DNA from: CAYJAB01 sp964368305
Lineage (GTDB): Bacteria; Bacillota_I; Bacilli_A; Erysipelotrichales; Erysipelotrichaceae
DNA length: 64,000 nt
Direction: 5' to 3'
NCBI GenBank assembly: GCA_964368305.1
Contig: CAYJAB010000002.1
Coordinates: forward strand, 110,108-174,107
Positions within the stretch are counted from its first letter, which is position 1, and every line of letters starts with the position of its first letter. The notes beneath the pieces are model-generated. The model saw only the letters and a program-made list of their open reading frames with translations. It was not told the DNA's origin and made no database searches. Positions 9,649-18,712 of this stretch are shown here, one piece after another. The position numbers were made by a program, and so were the translations under genes.

Positions 9649-9660
9649 ATGGTAAAATAT
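9649..9660 (+). promoter_or_regulatory. extended -10 promoter for the pepV operon
   Basis: ATGGTAAAAT at 9649-9658 contains a TG-n extended -10 element (TGGTAAAAT). The -35 region is weak (TTATTA about 18 bases upstream). The pepV start follows at 9680. Confidence 0.45.
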
Positions 9661-9679
9661 ATGAAAAAGGAGATTATTT

Positions 9680-11050
9680 ATGAATTGGTTAAATTTAGCA
9701 AAAGAAAAAGAGGAATCATTAATAGAAGATCTTACTAACTTGATTAAGATTCCTTCATTATTAGATACAACAACGGCAGAAAAAAATGCACCGTTTGGAA
9801 AGAAGATGCGTGAGGCATTAGACTTTTGTCTTGACCTTGCAAAGAAAGATGGGTTTGAAACATTTGACGTAGATGGATATGCAGGTGTGATTGCATATGG
9901 AGAAGGTGATGAAACATTAGGAGTTTTAGCACATTTAGATATCGTACCAGTTGGAGATGGATGGGATTTTGATCCATTTGGAGCTACTATTAAAGATGGT
10001 TATATGATTGGACGTGGGACAAGTGATGATAAAGGTCCTTTAATGTCAGCTTATTATGCATTAAAACTTTTAAAAGAACAAAATGTCAAAACAAATAAAA
10101 AAATCTATTTGATTTTAGGTTGTGATGAAGAAACAGGTATGAGTTGTATGGATTATTACAAAGAACATGCACCAATTCCCGATTTTGGATTTACTCCAGA
10201 TGCAATGTTTCCTGTAGTCTATGCAGAAAAAGGGATTGCGAATATCGTAGTTTCTGGTGAATTTAATGGACTTATTGGAGAAATGGTTGTAGGTGAAAGA
10301 CCAAATATTGTTGTTGATAAAGCATCTGCGCTTATTGATAAACCTGTAAATCAAGCTGCATTTGATGCTTATCTTGAAAAACACGGATTGGTTGGATCTT
10401 TAACTGGAATCGCAGATCTTTCTGCATATACAATAGTAGGTCAATCTGCACATGGGTCTACTCCAGAAAATGGAAAAAATGCTGCTATGCATATGTTTAA
10501 TTTTGCTGCAGAAGCATATAAATGTGTTGAGTCGGCTGTTATTGCAGGATTGTTTTTAGATTATACAGGAAAAAGCTTAGGAATTAATTTTGAAGGAAAA
10601 CATTTAGGAAATCTAACTATGAATGTTGGAATCGTTGAATTAATTGATAATAAAGTTAAAATCACACTAGATGTAAGATATCCAAATGATATTACAAGTG
10701 AATGGATTGTTGAACAAATTAGAAAGAATATCGAAGGTTCAAATTTAAAAGTTGAACTAATCAAAGATAGTAAGCCATTATTTAATGATCCTGAAGGAAA
10801 ATTGATTAAAACATTAGAAAATGCGTATCGTACATATACAAATGACTATACAACACCACTTATGACAATGGGTGGTGGAACATATGCACGTAAATTTGAT
10901 AATTTTACAGCATTTGGTCCTAGTATAGTAAATGAAGTTAAACCTGATTTTGTAGGTGAACCTCATCAACAAAATGAAGGGGTTAGTGTCGATTTATTAG
11001 TGAAAGCCATTGCAATTTATGCAGATGCAATGTATGAGTTAACTAAATAA
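9680..11050 (+). CDS. pepV: dipeptidase PepV (M20 family)
   Basis: Cytosolic zinc aminodipeptidase that cleaves dipeptides, feeding amino acids from imported peptides. M20 motifs are visible: VLAHLDIVPVGDGW (first His and catalytic Asp), GTSDDKGP (bridging Asp) and GCDEETG (Glu-Glu), with a late His in the FVGEPHQQNEG segment. Length 456 aa fits PepV. It is followed after one base by trmB, suggesting co-transcription. The substrate pool may come from the peptide transporter further along the window. Confidence 0.92.
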   Translation: MNWLNLAKEKEESLIEDLTNLIKIPSLLDTTTAEKNAPFGKKMREALDFCLDLAKKDGFETFDVDGYAGVIAYGEGDETLGVLAHLDIVPVGDGWDFDPFGATIKDGYMIGRGTSDDKGPLMSAYYALKLLKEQNVKTNKKIYLILGCDEETGMSCMDYYKEHAPIPDFGFTPDAMFPVVYAEKGIANIVVSGEFNGLIGEMVVGERPNIVVDKASALIDKPVNQAAFDAYLEKHGLVGSLTGIADLSAYTIVGQSAHGSTPENGKNAAMHMFNFAAEAYKCVESAVIAGLFLDYTGKSLGINFEGKHLGNLTMNVGIVELIDNKVKITLDVRYPNDITSEWIVEQIRKNIEGSNLKVELIKDSKPLFNDPEGKLIKTLENAYRTYTNDYTTPLMTMGGGTYARKFDNFTAFGPSIVNEVKPDFVGEPHQQNEGVSVDLLVKAIAIYADAMYELTK

Positions 11051-11051
11051 C

Positions 11052-11696
11052 ATGAGAATGCGTAATAAACCATGGGCTATGGATTACTTAAATGAACATA
11101 AACAACTTGTAGTCACAAATCCACACGAGTATAAAGGCAAGTGGAATGAACTATTAAATAGAGATGTTTTACATCTTGAAATAGGTAGTGGAAAAGGTGA
11201 TTATTGGTCAAAAATGGCTGGTCTTTATCCTAATATTGGATGGATTGGTTTTGAAAAAGATAAGAATGTATCAGTGATTGCTATAAAAAAAGTGTTAGAT
11301 AGTTATACGGATAATATGAAGTTTGTAGTACATGATGCGAAAGATTTAACTGAGCTTTTTGCAGATCATGAAGTTGATACGATTCATCTTAACTTTTCTG
11401 ATCCATGGCCTAAAAATCGTACTGCTAAAAGACGATTAACACATAGTGATTTTTTAGAAAATTATAAACGTGTTTTAAAAGTAAATGGGCAATTAATCAT
11501 GAAAACAGATAATAAAATATTATTTGAGTATTCATTAATTGAATTTCAAAATAACGGATGGGAAATGATTGAAGTGAGTGTTGATTTTAGACGTGAACCA
11601 CATCCAGAGGATGTGTGTACAGAGTATGAAACAAAATTTATGGAACTTGGTCAACCGATTTATCGTGCAGTTTGGCGTATAAAGGAAGTAAAGTAA
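11052..11696 (+). CDS. trmB: tRNA (guanine-N7-)-methyltransferase
   Basis: Methylates G46 of tRNA with SAM. The SAM-binding HLEIGSGKGDYW and the family motif FSDPWPKNRTAKRRLTH are intact, followed by the C-terminal EPHPEDVCTEYETKFM block. Length 214 aa is typical. The start at 11052 follows the pepV stop closely and a second ATG at 11058 is possible; neither has a strong ribosome binding site, so translation may be coupled to pepV. In B. subtilis trmB likewise heads a run that leads to ytpR and murC. Confidence 0.93.
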   Translation: MRMRNKPWAMDYLNEHKQLVVTNPHEYKGKWNELLNRDVLHLEIGSGKGDYWSKMAGLYPNIGWIGFEKDKNVSVIAIKKVLDSYTDNMKFVVHDAKDLTELFADHEVDTIHLNFSDPWPKNRTAKRRLTHSDFLENYKRVLKVNGQLIMKTDNKILFEYSLIEFQNNGWEMIEVSVDFRREPHPEDVCTEYETKFMELGQPIYRAVWRIKEVK

Positions 11697-11697
11697 T

Positions 11698-12537
11698 ATG
11701 AAGAAAATTGTTTTAATAGTATTAATGTTGTTTATAACAGGCTGCACCAGTCAAGGTCAGTCTTTTGTGCATGATTCTATTCAATCAATTTTTACAAAGC
11801 AGTATTCTGATTCTCAAATTGAAGATCTAATGGACGATGCTATTTTAAATGCATTGGCATTGAATGTGAGTGATGATCAGAATAATGTAAAACCGTTTTA
11901 CTCATATTATTTACCTTCAAATATAGGTAAAAAATATTCTGATCAAATTGGAAGTATATTTTTAAGTAACAACCAAGAAATTGTAATGAATATTGATGTT
12001 TCAAATGTTATTATAGAAAGATATTTTTCCGCAACAGCAAACAGTACTTTCTCATCAACAGGATACAGTGAGGATGTAATTTATAGTCATACAGATGATT
12101 ATTTAAATTATAATAATGAGACGGTTTCATTTAATGTAAAAATACAAAAGATTGATGAATATAATTATTTTATGGTATTACAATCTGATTTCTTTGTATT
12201 TTATAGTTGTACTGAAGCTGGATATTTACCTTTTATAATTGAGGATATGATTGTAATTTCAAGGTCTACAAAAGTAAATACTGAAAATGTATTGGCTTCT
12301 TATTCAAATAAGGAAATTATGGATTATCAATCAACTACAGGGGATTTATTTGATAGTAAAGTTCCAGTAGATGGGTTGTTACAAGAAATGTTAGAAGATG
12401 ATGGGTCTGAGTTTGATTGGACAAATGATCTTTTCCAACATGATAGTTTTGAGCAAACATTAGATCCTAATGTAGAAGAAGAGGAATCAGTTTCTGATGA
12501 AAGTGTGGCAGAAGATGAGGTGCAAGAAGATGAGTAA
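11698..12537 (+). CDS. uncharacterised lipoprotein with acidic C-terminal tail
   Basis: A short hydrophobic signal sequence ends in FITGC, a lipobox with the lipidated Cys at residue 16, so the protein should be anchored on the outer face of the membrane. The next 220 residues show alternating polar and beta-like segments without a family I recognise. The last 45 residues are strongly acidic (many Asp and Glu). Its position between trmB and the ytpR homologue corresponds to where B. subtilis carries ytpP/ytpQ, but I see no similarity to those. A smaller lipoprotein at 18736 has the same plan. Confidence 0.75.
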   Translation: MKKIVLIVLMLFITGCTSQGQSFVHDSIQSIFTKQYSDSQIEDLMDDAILNALALNVSDDQNNVKPFYSYYLPSNIGKKYSDQIGSIFLSNNQEIVMNIDVSNVIIERYFSATANSTFSSTGYSEDVIYSHTDDYLNYNNETVSFNVKIQKIDEYNYFMVLQSDFFVFYSCTEAGYLPFIIEDMIVISRSTKVNTENVLASYSNKEIMDYQSTTGDLFDSKVPVDGLLQEMLEDDGSEFDWTNDLFQHDSFEQTLDPNVEEEESVSDESVAEDEVQEDE

Positions 12538-13129
12538 TGTTGTAAGAGTATTTAAAAATAGCCTTGCATTTGATAAGTGGATATTTGTTCTTATTCAAAA
12601 TGGAAATGTGAATAAAGTTAAAGAGTTTGATTGTGTATATGGATTATATGATTCTAATGAAAGACTGTTAGGATATAATATTAATGATAAAGAAAATTTG
12701 TTCAAAGATGAGGCAAATGGATATATTGTCTCAAGCATACAGCTACAAGATAAAGTGAATACGTATTTAAATAAGAGTGGATTATCACTTATTCAATTTG
12801 ATCTTACATCATATTTTAAAGTAGGAGAGATAATCTCATATGAAAAAGTGGATGGATCAGACCATTTAAATATTTGTCAAGTTGATATTAAAAGTGAGAT
12901 TCTTCAAATTGTATGTGGTGCAAAAAACGTTAAAGAAAATATTAAAGTTGTTGTAGCGCTTGATGGCGCAATATTACCAGATGGTAAACTGATTGAGAAG
13001 GGACAATTAAGAGGAATTGATTCACAAGGGATGTTATGTTCAGCATATGAATTAAAACTAAGTGAAAAAACAAATCAAGGAATACTTATTGTAGAGAAGC
13101 AAGAAGTTGGCGAATCATTTAAACGATAA
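12530..13129 (+). CDS. ytpR: YtpR-like tRNA-binding domain protein
   Basis: The C-terminal half (from about residue 90) is an EMAP/Arc1p-type tRNA-binding OB fold like that at the N terminus of PheT: VGEIISYEKVDGSDHLN, VVCGAKNV-like and GMLCSAYEL motifs are readable. The N-terminal 90 residues match the extra domain of YtpR proteins in length. I chose ATG 12530 (about 200 aa), which has GAGGTG upstream and overlaps the lipoprotein stop by 8 bases; a longer frame from 12497 would overlap more and lacks a ribosome binding site. The role is uncertain. Position before murC matches B. subtilis. Confidence 0.82.
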   Translation: MSNVVRVFKNSLAFDKWIFVLIQNGNVNKVKEFDCVYGLYDSNERLLGYNINDKENLFKDEANGYIVSSIQLQDKVNTYLNKSGLSLIQFDLTSYFKVGEIISYEKVDGSDHLNICQVDIKSEILQIVCGAKNVKENIKVVVALDGAILPDGKLIEKGQLRGIDSQGMLCSAYELKLSEKTNQGILIVEKQEVGESFKR

Positions 13130-13141
13130 GGGGTGAGGAAA

Positions 13142-13762
13142 ATGCTAAATAAACTAAAAGAAGCAATTAAAGACATGTTTTTAGAACCTTTAGAATCTGA
13201 TCAAGAAGAAGAGAATAAAATTAAAACCGAGGAGAAAGTGAATGTACAAAAAACACCTTTGGTAAGTAGGGAAAATACTACAAAACCAATTGTGAAAACA
13301 GAACCTTTGCAAGAAGTAAAATCTACAGTGTCTATTTCACCTATTTTTAAAGACGATAAACCTAAAGTTGATCCGGAAGTTAAGTTTGAAAAAGAGAAAA
13401 AAGTTGTTGTTGAGGAAAAACGTTATGTCCCTAAACAAGTTATTAGTCCTATGTTTGGTTTGAGTGAAAAAGAGGCTGTACAGCAAAAAAGAGCTGAAAT
13501 TGAAGCAACTACACAACAGTCTAAAACTTCACCAATAGGAGCAGTGGTTAGTCCAATGTACGGTGTTGAAAAAAATACAAATAATTCATCGGAGCAATTT
13601 TCACAGACTATTGAAGAAGAAATGATACCTTCAGAACATTTGAATTTTAATCTTGAAGAAATTCTTGAAGTCAATCAAGAATTTGAATCTGATAAAACGA
13701 TTTTACATAATGATTTTGAAGAAGATGATGATGAACCGAATTTATTTAATCTAGAATCATAA
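13142..13762 (+). CDS. disordered protein with three S-P-[IM]-[FY] motifs at the sftA position
   Basis: No catalytic domain is evident. The protein begins with an amphipathic helix (MLNKLKEAIKDMFLEPLES), then is mostly charged and Pro/Lys/Glu rich, as in disordered linkers. Three spaced short motifs stand out: SISPIFKDD, VISPMFGLS and VVSPMYGVE, about 50 residues apart, followed by an acidic tail. Between ytpR and murC B. subtilis carries the DNA translocase gene sftA; here only this 206-residue protein is found, so it may correspond to the non-ATPase N-terminal part of SftA or to a divisome adaptor. That is inference. ATG 13142 was preferred to the GTG at 13133, which lies in the ribosome binding site. 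Confidence 0.65.
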   Translation: MLNKLKEAIKDMFLEPLESDQEEENKIKTEEKVNVQKTPLVSRENTTKPIVKTEPLQEVKSTVSISPIFKDDKPKVDPEVKFEKEKKVVVEEKRYVPKQVISPMFGLSEKEAVQQKRAEIEATTQQSKTSPIGAVVSPMYGVEKNTNNSSEQFSQTIEEEMIPSEHLNFNLEEILEVNQEFESDKTILHNDFEEDDDEPNLFNLES

Positions 13763-13775
13763 AAAGGGGGATAAT

Positions 13776-15092
13776 ATGTATTATTTCATTGGAATTAAAG
13801 GTGCGGGAATGGCATCATTAGCGTGTATTTTAGATGATTTAGGATATCGTGTTTTAGGAAGTGACATTGATAAGCATATATTTACAGAAGAGATGTTAGA
13901 AAAACATAAAATTGACATCTTACCCTTTAATAAAGAAAACATTAAGGATCATATGACTGTAATTATAGGAAATGCGTTTGATGAGGATTTTTTTGAGGTT
14001 GAAGTTGCAAGAAACAATCCAACAGTCACATGTTATAGATATCATGAATTTTTAGGAAAGTTTATGGAAAACTATATTTCATACTCAGTTGCTGGAAGTC
14101 ATGGTAAGACAACAACAACTTCTATGTTAGCAAGCATGCTTAATTACAATGTGCCAACAGGCTACTTAATTGGAGATGGTACTGGCGAAATAAAAAAAGA
14201 CAGTGAACATTTTGTAATTGAATCTTGTGAATATAAACGCCATTTTCTTGCGTATCATCCAGATTACGCAATTATTACCAATATTGATTTAGACCACGTT
14301 GATTATTTCAAAACAGAGGAAGATTATTCACTTGCTTATGAAGAATTTGCAAAACAAGTAAAAAAATGTTCTATCTTATTTGGGGATGACCCAAAAGTAA
14401 GAGATTTAAAAATTGATTCAAATAAGATTTACTATGGAATTGAAGAATTTAATGATGTACAAGCTGTAGACATTGTTGAAACTAAAGATTATATGGAATT
14501 TACGGTTTTGTATCATAAAGAAAAATTTTATCGATTCCATCTTCCATTTGTAGGAAGACATATGCTTTGGAATAGCTTAGCTGTTATTACTGTAGGGATT
14601 TTATGTAATTTAAATGGTGAGAAGATAAATGAAGGATTAAGTCATTTTACAGGTGCAAAAAGAAGATTTGTAGTTGAAGAAATTGATGATTGTGTCTTTG
14701 TAGATGATTATGCACATCATCCTACAGAAGTTTCAGTAACGATTGATGCTGCAAAAATGCGTTTTCCAGATCATAAAATCATTGCGGTGTTTAAACCGCA
14801 TCGCGTAAGTCGTGTTTATAGTTTTGTTGATCAATTTACAGAAGCATTAAAAAAGGCAGATGAAGTATTTTTATGTCCATTTACAAGTATTGATGATAAA
14901 GAAGATGGAATAGATATTGAAATTGATTATTTAGCAGATAAAATTGAGGGAAGTTATATTGTAGAAGATGAAGATGAAACTGCAATAATATTAGCGAATA
15001 TGCGTCCTGCGGTTTATTTGTTTATGTCTAGTAAAGATATTTACTCTTTGGCAGATAAAGTAAAAGCACTTCAAAAAAAGCATAGTGCATAG
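13776..15092 (+). CDS. murC: UDP-N-acetylmuramate--L-alanine ligase
   Basis: Adds L-Ala to UDP-MurNAc, the first step of the peptidoglycan stem peptide. The Rossmann motif GIKGAGMASLA at the N terminus, the ATP-binding GSHGKTTTTS near residue 108, the NIDLDHVDYF segment and DDYAHHPTEV near residue 310 are all diagnostic. Length 438 aa is usual. It follows the motif protein by 13 bases with a GGGGG-type ribosome binding site and probably ends the pepV-started run. Confidence 0.96.
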   Translation: MYYFIGIKGAGMASLACILDDLGYRVLGSDIDKHIFTEEMLEKHKIDILPFNKENIKDHMTVIIGNAFDEDFFEVEVARNNPTVTCYRYHEFLGKFMENYISYSVAGSHGKTTTTSMLASMLNYNVPTGYLIGDGTGEIKKDSEHFVIESCEYKRHFLAYHPDYAIITNIDLDHVDYFKTEEDYSLAYEEFAKQVKKCSILFGDDPKVRDLKIDSNKIYYGIEEFNDVQAVDIVETKDYMEFTVLYHKEKFYRFHLPFVGRHMLWNSLAVITVGILCNLNGEKINEGLSHFTGAKRRFVVEEIDDCVFVDDYAHHPTEVSVTIDAAKMRFPDHKIIAVFKPHRVSRVYSFVDQFTEALKKADEVFLCPFTSIDDKEDGIDIEIDYLADKIEGSYIVEDEDETAIILANMRPAVYLFMSSKDIYSLADKVKALQKKHSA

Positions 15093-15098
15093 AGCGAG

Positions 15099-15115
15099 AT
15101 GTTAACGCTATCATT
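15099..15115. promoter_or_regulatory. candidate CcpA-binding cre site
   Basis: ATGTTAACGCTATCATT fits the published Firmicute cre consensus (TG, two bases, AR-CG, N, three W, CA, flanked by W) at every defined position. It lies 5 bases upstream of the -35 box of the gene run that ends in the CcpA-like regulator. Functionality is inferred. Confidence 0.6.
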
Positions 15116-15119
15116 TTTA

Positions 15120-15148
15120 TTGAAAAAATTTTCATAAAAGTGTATTAT
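15120..15148 (+). promoter_or_regulatory. promoter of the ytxG/ytxH-like genes and ccpA
   Basis: TTGAAA (15120-15125), a 17-base spacer and TATTAT (15143-15148), followed by AGAGGTG ahead of ATG 15168. Confidence 0.6.
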
Positions 15149-15167
15149 AATTATAAGAGGTGAAAAA

Positions 15168-15551
15168 ATGGATGCATTAATTAATGAGTTGTATAATGTA
15201 TCGGTACAAATTCTGCCGATATTGGGCGTAGTGGCCTTAGTATTTGTTATTGTGTTTTTAAGAAAACTTATTTTGTTATTAAATGATTTAAGTGAGACAA
15301 CTAAAAAAGTAAACACTACTCTAGATATTGTTGATAGAGAACTGAATGATTTACAAGGTCCTATTAATACAGTTGTAAGTTTATCTGCAACTGTAGATTA
15401 TGTACATGAATCAACAATAAAGACTGCAAAGTCAATGATTGTATATATTTTATCAAATATAGATACTGTAAAAAATTGGTTTATGGATGCAATGGCGAAG
15501 TATAAAAGTAATAAAGTAGATAAAGAGGAACAGCAAAATGACACAGAATAA
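15168..15551 (+). CDS. YtxG-like (DUF948) membrane protein
   Basis: A small protein with one transmembrane helix (about residues 15-38, PILGVVALVFVIVFLRKLILL) followed by an amphipathic region with heptad-like spacing (LSETTKKVNTTLDIVDREL), the DUF948 layout. B. subtilis has ytxG-ytxH-ytxJ after murC and before ccpA, which is the arrangement seen here. Function is not established; in Bacillus the group is linked to general stress. It overlaps the next gene by 14 bases. Confidence 0.7.
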   Translation: MDALINELYNVSVQILPILGVVALVFVIVFLRKLILLLNDLSETTKKVNTTLDIVDRELNDLQGPINTVVSLSATVDYVHESTIKTAKSMIVYILSNIDTVKNWFMDAMAKYKSNKVDKEEQQNDTE

Positions 15552-16110
15552 TATTGAAAATAATAATGTTGATCAAGTAGTTGAGGATTTAAAATATCAA
15601 GTTCGTGTACTTAGTGATGAGAAAAGTGATTTTGAATCACAACATGAAGGAGAAGATAGTAGTTTTTATGATAAGGCGATTAAATCTTTACAAGAGATGA
15701 TTGATGCTATTACTGATAAATATCAAGATATAAAAAATAGCGCTAAGTTAAATGAATTTTTAGAGGATATTGAGTTGAAAAGCTCTCAGCTTTCTTATAA
15801 TTTGAAATTAAAATTAAAAGAATATAGTGAAAATGAGAAAGTTGAACTTGTTTTGGATAAAGCAAAAGAGATTACAAATGATGCTTCAGAAAAAATTTCT
15901 AGTGCAATTGAAAACTCTGAGGAAATTCAAAAGGGAATTGAATATACAAAGGATACAATCGAAAAAGGGAAAGAGTTTGTAGCTGATAAAATAGATGAGA
16001 TTAAAGCAAATCCCGAAGTTCAAGAGAAAATTCAAAATGCAAAAACTAAAACAATAGAAATTGCAGAATTGGCTGTTGATAAATTAAAGAAATTATTAAA
16101 AGTTGAATAA
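15538..16110 (+). CDS. helical YtxH-like protein
   Basis: A soluble, almost entirely helical and highly charged protein of 190 aa with no predicted membrane segment. Residues 100-185 show LEA/YtxH-type repeats of Lys/Glu/Asp with spaced Ile, Val and Ala (KEITNDASEKISSAIE, KDTIEKGKEFVADKIDE). It overlaps the YtxG-like gene and precedes the regulator, so position argues for a ytxH equivalent, but the sequence is low complexity and similarity could be compositional. Confidence 0.55.
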   Translation: MTQNNIENNNVDQVVEDLKYQVRVLSDEKSDFESQHEGEDSSFYDKAIKSLQEMIDAITDKYQDIKNSAKLNEFLEDIELKSSQLSYNLKLKLKEYSENEKVELVLDKAKEITNDASEKISSAIENSEEIQKGIEYTKDTIEKGKEFVADKIDEIKANPEVQEKIQNAKTKTIEIAELAVDKLKKLLKVE

Positions 16111-16130
16111 AGGAAATAGGAGGTGTTTGT

Positions 16131-17120
16131 TTGAAAAGAGTTACAATTTATGAAGTAGCACATGAAGCAGGGGTGTCTTTAGCTACCGTTTCAAGAGTCA
16201 TTAATGGAAGTGAACTTGTACGACAAGATACGAAAGATAAAGTACAAAATGCAATTGAAAAGTTAGGGTATAAACCAAATGCAATTGCACAAGGATTGGC
16301 ATTGCAAAAAACAACATCTATTGCATTGGTGATTCCTGAGGCGAGTTTTACGTACACAGGACAGATTATTAATGGATTATTAGATGTTGCTAAGATTTAT
16401 AAATATAATATAATGCTACACACGATTACTGAAGGAATTGGTGAGATCGGTGAAATTGTTGAAAATATAATTAAATCTCGTGTGGATGGTGTTGTTATTT
16501 ATAATGACAAGTTAAAAGAATCAGAACTTGCTACATTGACAAAATATCATGTGCCGATTGTTATTATTGGAAATAAAGTTTCTGGAGAAAAAATAAGCTC
16601 TGTATATGTTGATATCGAACAGGCGATTTTTGAATTAGTTAGTGAATACTACAATAAAGGTATTTCAGAAATCGCAATTGTCCAAGATAGAAAAAATCCA
16701 TATTCTGATGAACAAATGGTCATTGGTGCACAACGCGCATTTAAAGAAAAAGGTATGGAATTTAAAAATTATATTGAAATTCCTCACGAGTATCGCAATT
16801 CATATGGATATCTTCAAGAGTATTTTAAAGAAAATAAACCTAAACTTGTTATTGCAAATAGAGATTCACAAGCTTTAGCATGCGCAAATGCAGCACAAGA
16901 ATGTGGAATTAGAGTTCCTGAAGATTTAGAAATAGTGTGTTTAATTGATACAAAATACAATGCTATGGTTAGACCTCAAATTTCTAGTTATGCTATTCCA
17001 AGTTATGATCTTGGAGCTGTTGCAATGCGTGTTATGACAAAGATGCTAAATGGAGTAAATCCTGAAGAAAGAGAAATTGAACTTAGTTACTTATTTACGC
17101 CACGTCAATCTACAAAGTAA
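16131..17120 (+). CDS. ccpA: LacI/GalR-family regulator, likely CcpA
   Basis: An N-terminal LacI helix-turn-helix (TIYEVAHEAGVSLATVSRVING) is followed by a periplasmic-binding-protein-like domain (about residues 60-329). CcpA controls carbon catabolite repression with HPr-Ser-P as partner. Length 329 aa, the YEVA start of the first helix and the position after ytxG/ytxH all match CcpA; in B. subtilis ccpA occupies the same neighbourhood. The start codon is TTG at 16131, with GGAGG 7-8 bases upstream and no ATG nearby. A cre-like site precedes the run at 15099, suggesting autoregulation. Confidence 0.82.
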   Translation: MKRVTIYEVAHEAGVSLATVSRVINGSELVRQDTKDKVQNAIEKLGYKPNAIAQGLALQKTTSIALVIPEASFTYTGQIINGLLDVAKIYKYNIMLHTITEGIGEIGEIVENIIKSRVDGVVIYNDKLKESELATLTKYHVPIVIIGNKVSGEKISSVYVDIEQAIFELVSEYYNKGISEIAIVQDRKNPYSDEQMVIGAQRAFKEKGMEFKNYIEIPHEYRNSYGYLQEYFKENKPKLVIANRDSQALACANAAQECGIRVPEDLEIVCLIDTKYNAMVRPQISSYAIPSYDLGAVAMRVMTKMLNGVNPEEREIELSYLFTPRQSTK

Positions 17121-17149
17121 TTGACATTGAGTTTAGCTTTGTCTATAAT
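17121..17149 (+). promoter_or_regulatory. tyrS promoter
   Basis: A consensus TTGACA (17121-17126), 17-base spacer and TATAAT (17144-17149) begin immediately after the ccpA stop. Transcription should start near 17156, at the beginning of the T-box leader. Confidence 0.88.
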
Positions 17150-17154
17150 GCTTA

Positions 17155-17372
17155 TAGGCTATGAAAAGAAATAGTACTTATAAAAATAGATGTAGAAAGA
17201 TAGTGGTTGATGAAAACTATCCTATTTATTAAGGAATACACCTTTGAGCTACTTTATGAAAAGTAAAGTCGTATTACGGCGATAACGTATAGAGTGTATA
17301 TCATTTATGATGATATAAATTAAGGTGGTACCGCGTTTATTATAACGTCCTTATTATAAGGGCGTTTTTTTA
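17155..17372 (+). ncRNA. T-box riboswitch (tyrosine) upstream of tyrS
   Basis: The leader carries the T-box core AAGGTGGTACCGCG (17322-17335), whose TGG pairs with the uncharged tRNA acceptor end. It is followed by a terminator hairpin (AACGTCCTTA / TAAGGGCGTT, 17344-17366) and a T run. A specifier candidate, TAC for Tyr, lies at 17237-17239 in the context GGAATACACC, matching the downstream tyrosyl-tRNA synthetase. Uncharged tRNA-Tyr should stabilise the antiterminator and switch tyrS on. Confidence 0.93.
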
Positions 17373-17392
17373 TTGAAAAAAGGAGAACAAAA

Positions 17393-18640
17393 ATGGAATT
17401 TTTAAAAGAGTTAGAGTATAGAGGACTTGTAAAAGACGTTACTGATTATGAAGGATTAACAGAGAGATTGAAATCACCTGTTAAATGCTATTGTGGATTT
17501 GATCCTACTGCAGATAGTCTTCATATTGGGCATCTTCAACAACTTTTATTATTAAAAAGATATCAAAATGCAGGGCATACACCGGTTGCTTTATGTGGTG
17601 GTGCGACGGGGATGATTGGAGATCCAAGACCTACAACTGAAAGAAAACTGCAAACTTTAGATCAAATCGCTTATAATGTTGAATGTTTGAAAAAACAAAT
17701 TTCTAATTTTATTGATTTTGAAGGTGAGAATCCAGCTATTTTAGTAAATAATTTTGATTGGTTATCAAAAATTAATATTCTTGAATTTTTGCGTGATTAT
17801 GGTAAACACTTTAATATCAACTACATGATTAGTAAAGATATTGTCTCTTCAAGACTTGAAAAAGGAATTTCATTTACTGAATTTACATATACAATTTTAC
17901 AAGCGGCAGACTGGTTGCATTTATATCAAAATTATAACTGTGAATTACAAATTGGTGGAAGTGATCAATGGGGAAATTTAACAAGTGGAACAGAATTGAT
18001 TAGAAAAGTGTGTGGGGACAAAGCAAAAGTATTTGGGATTACTTCACCACTTATCATGAAATCAGATGGAACTAAATTTGGGAAAAGTGAAGGTGGAAAC
18101 ATTTGGCTTGATCCTACTAAAACAAGCGCATATGAATTCTATCAATTTTGGCTAAATGTTGCGGATGTTGATGTAATAAACTTTATTAAACGCTTATCAT
18201 TCATGCCTGTTGAAAAGATTGAAGAGTTGGTAAAATCAGTTGAGGTAGAACCTCATTTAAGAGCTGCACAAAAGGCTTTAGCATTTGAGTTAACTGAACT
18301 TGTACATGGTAAACAAGGTGTAGAGAGTGCACTAAAAATCACGCAAACACTATTTAATGGAAATATTATGGATTTATCTATTGATGAAATTAAAGAAGGA
18401 CTAAGTGATGCACCAAAATTTGAACTAAATGAATCTTCTCTTTTAATTGATGTGCTTGTGAATGCAAAGATTACATCAAGTAAAAGGGAAGCAAGAGAAT
18501 TTATTTCTAAAGGTTCTATTACAATAAATGGGGAAAAGATAACAGATTTGGAGTTTATGGTTGAAAAAAGTGATGCGATCAATGAGCAACTTACAATTAT
18601 AAAACGTGGTAAAAAGAATTATTTTGTTATTACATTTTAA
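17393..18640 (+). CDS. tyrS: tyrosyl-tRNA synthetase
   Basis: Class I synthetase charging tRNA-Tyr. The HIGH motif is LHIGH (near residue 43) and the KMSKS loop is KFGKS (near residue 230); QIGGSDQWGN binds tyrosine and the C terminus is an S4 domain (about 345-410). Length 415 aa is standard. Expression is controlled by the T-box just upstream. Neighbouring ccpA and rpsD also sit near tyrS in Bacillus. Confidence 0.97.
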   Translation: MEFLKELEYRGLVKDVTDYEGLTERLKSPVKCYCGFDPTADSLHIGHLQQLLLLKRYQNAGHTPVALCGGATGMIGDPRPTTERKLQTLDQIAYNVECLKKQISNFIDFEGENPAILVNNFDWLSKINILEFLRDYGKHFNINYMISKDIVSSRLEKGISFTEFTYTILQAADWLHLYQNYNCELQIGGSDQWGNLTSGTELIRKVCGDKAKVFGITSPLIMKSDGTKFGKSEGGNIWLDPTKTSAYEFYQFWLNVADVDVINFIKRLSFMPVEKIEELVKSVEVEPHLRAAQKALAFELTELVHGKQGVESALKITQTLFNGNIMDLSIDEIKEGLSDAPKFELNESSLLIDVLVNAKITSSKREAREFISKGSITINGEKITDLEFMVEKSDAINEQLTIIKRGKKNYFVITF

Positions 18641-18712
18641 GGGAATGTCAATTTTTATAGATTGAATAAATTTATCTTTAAAATTTTTATGAATATCATA
18701 TTAAAAAAATGG

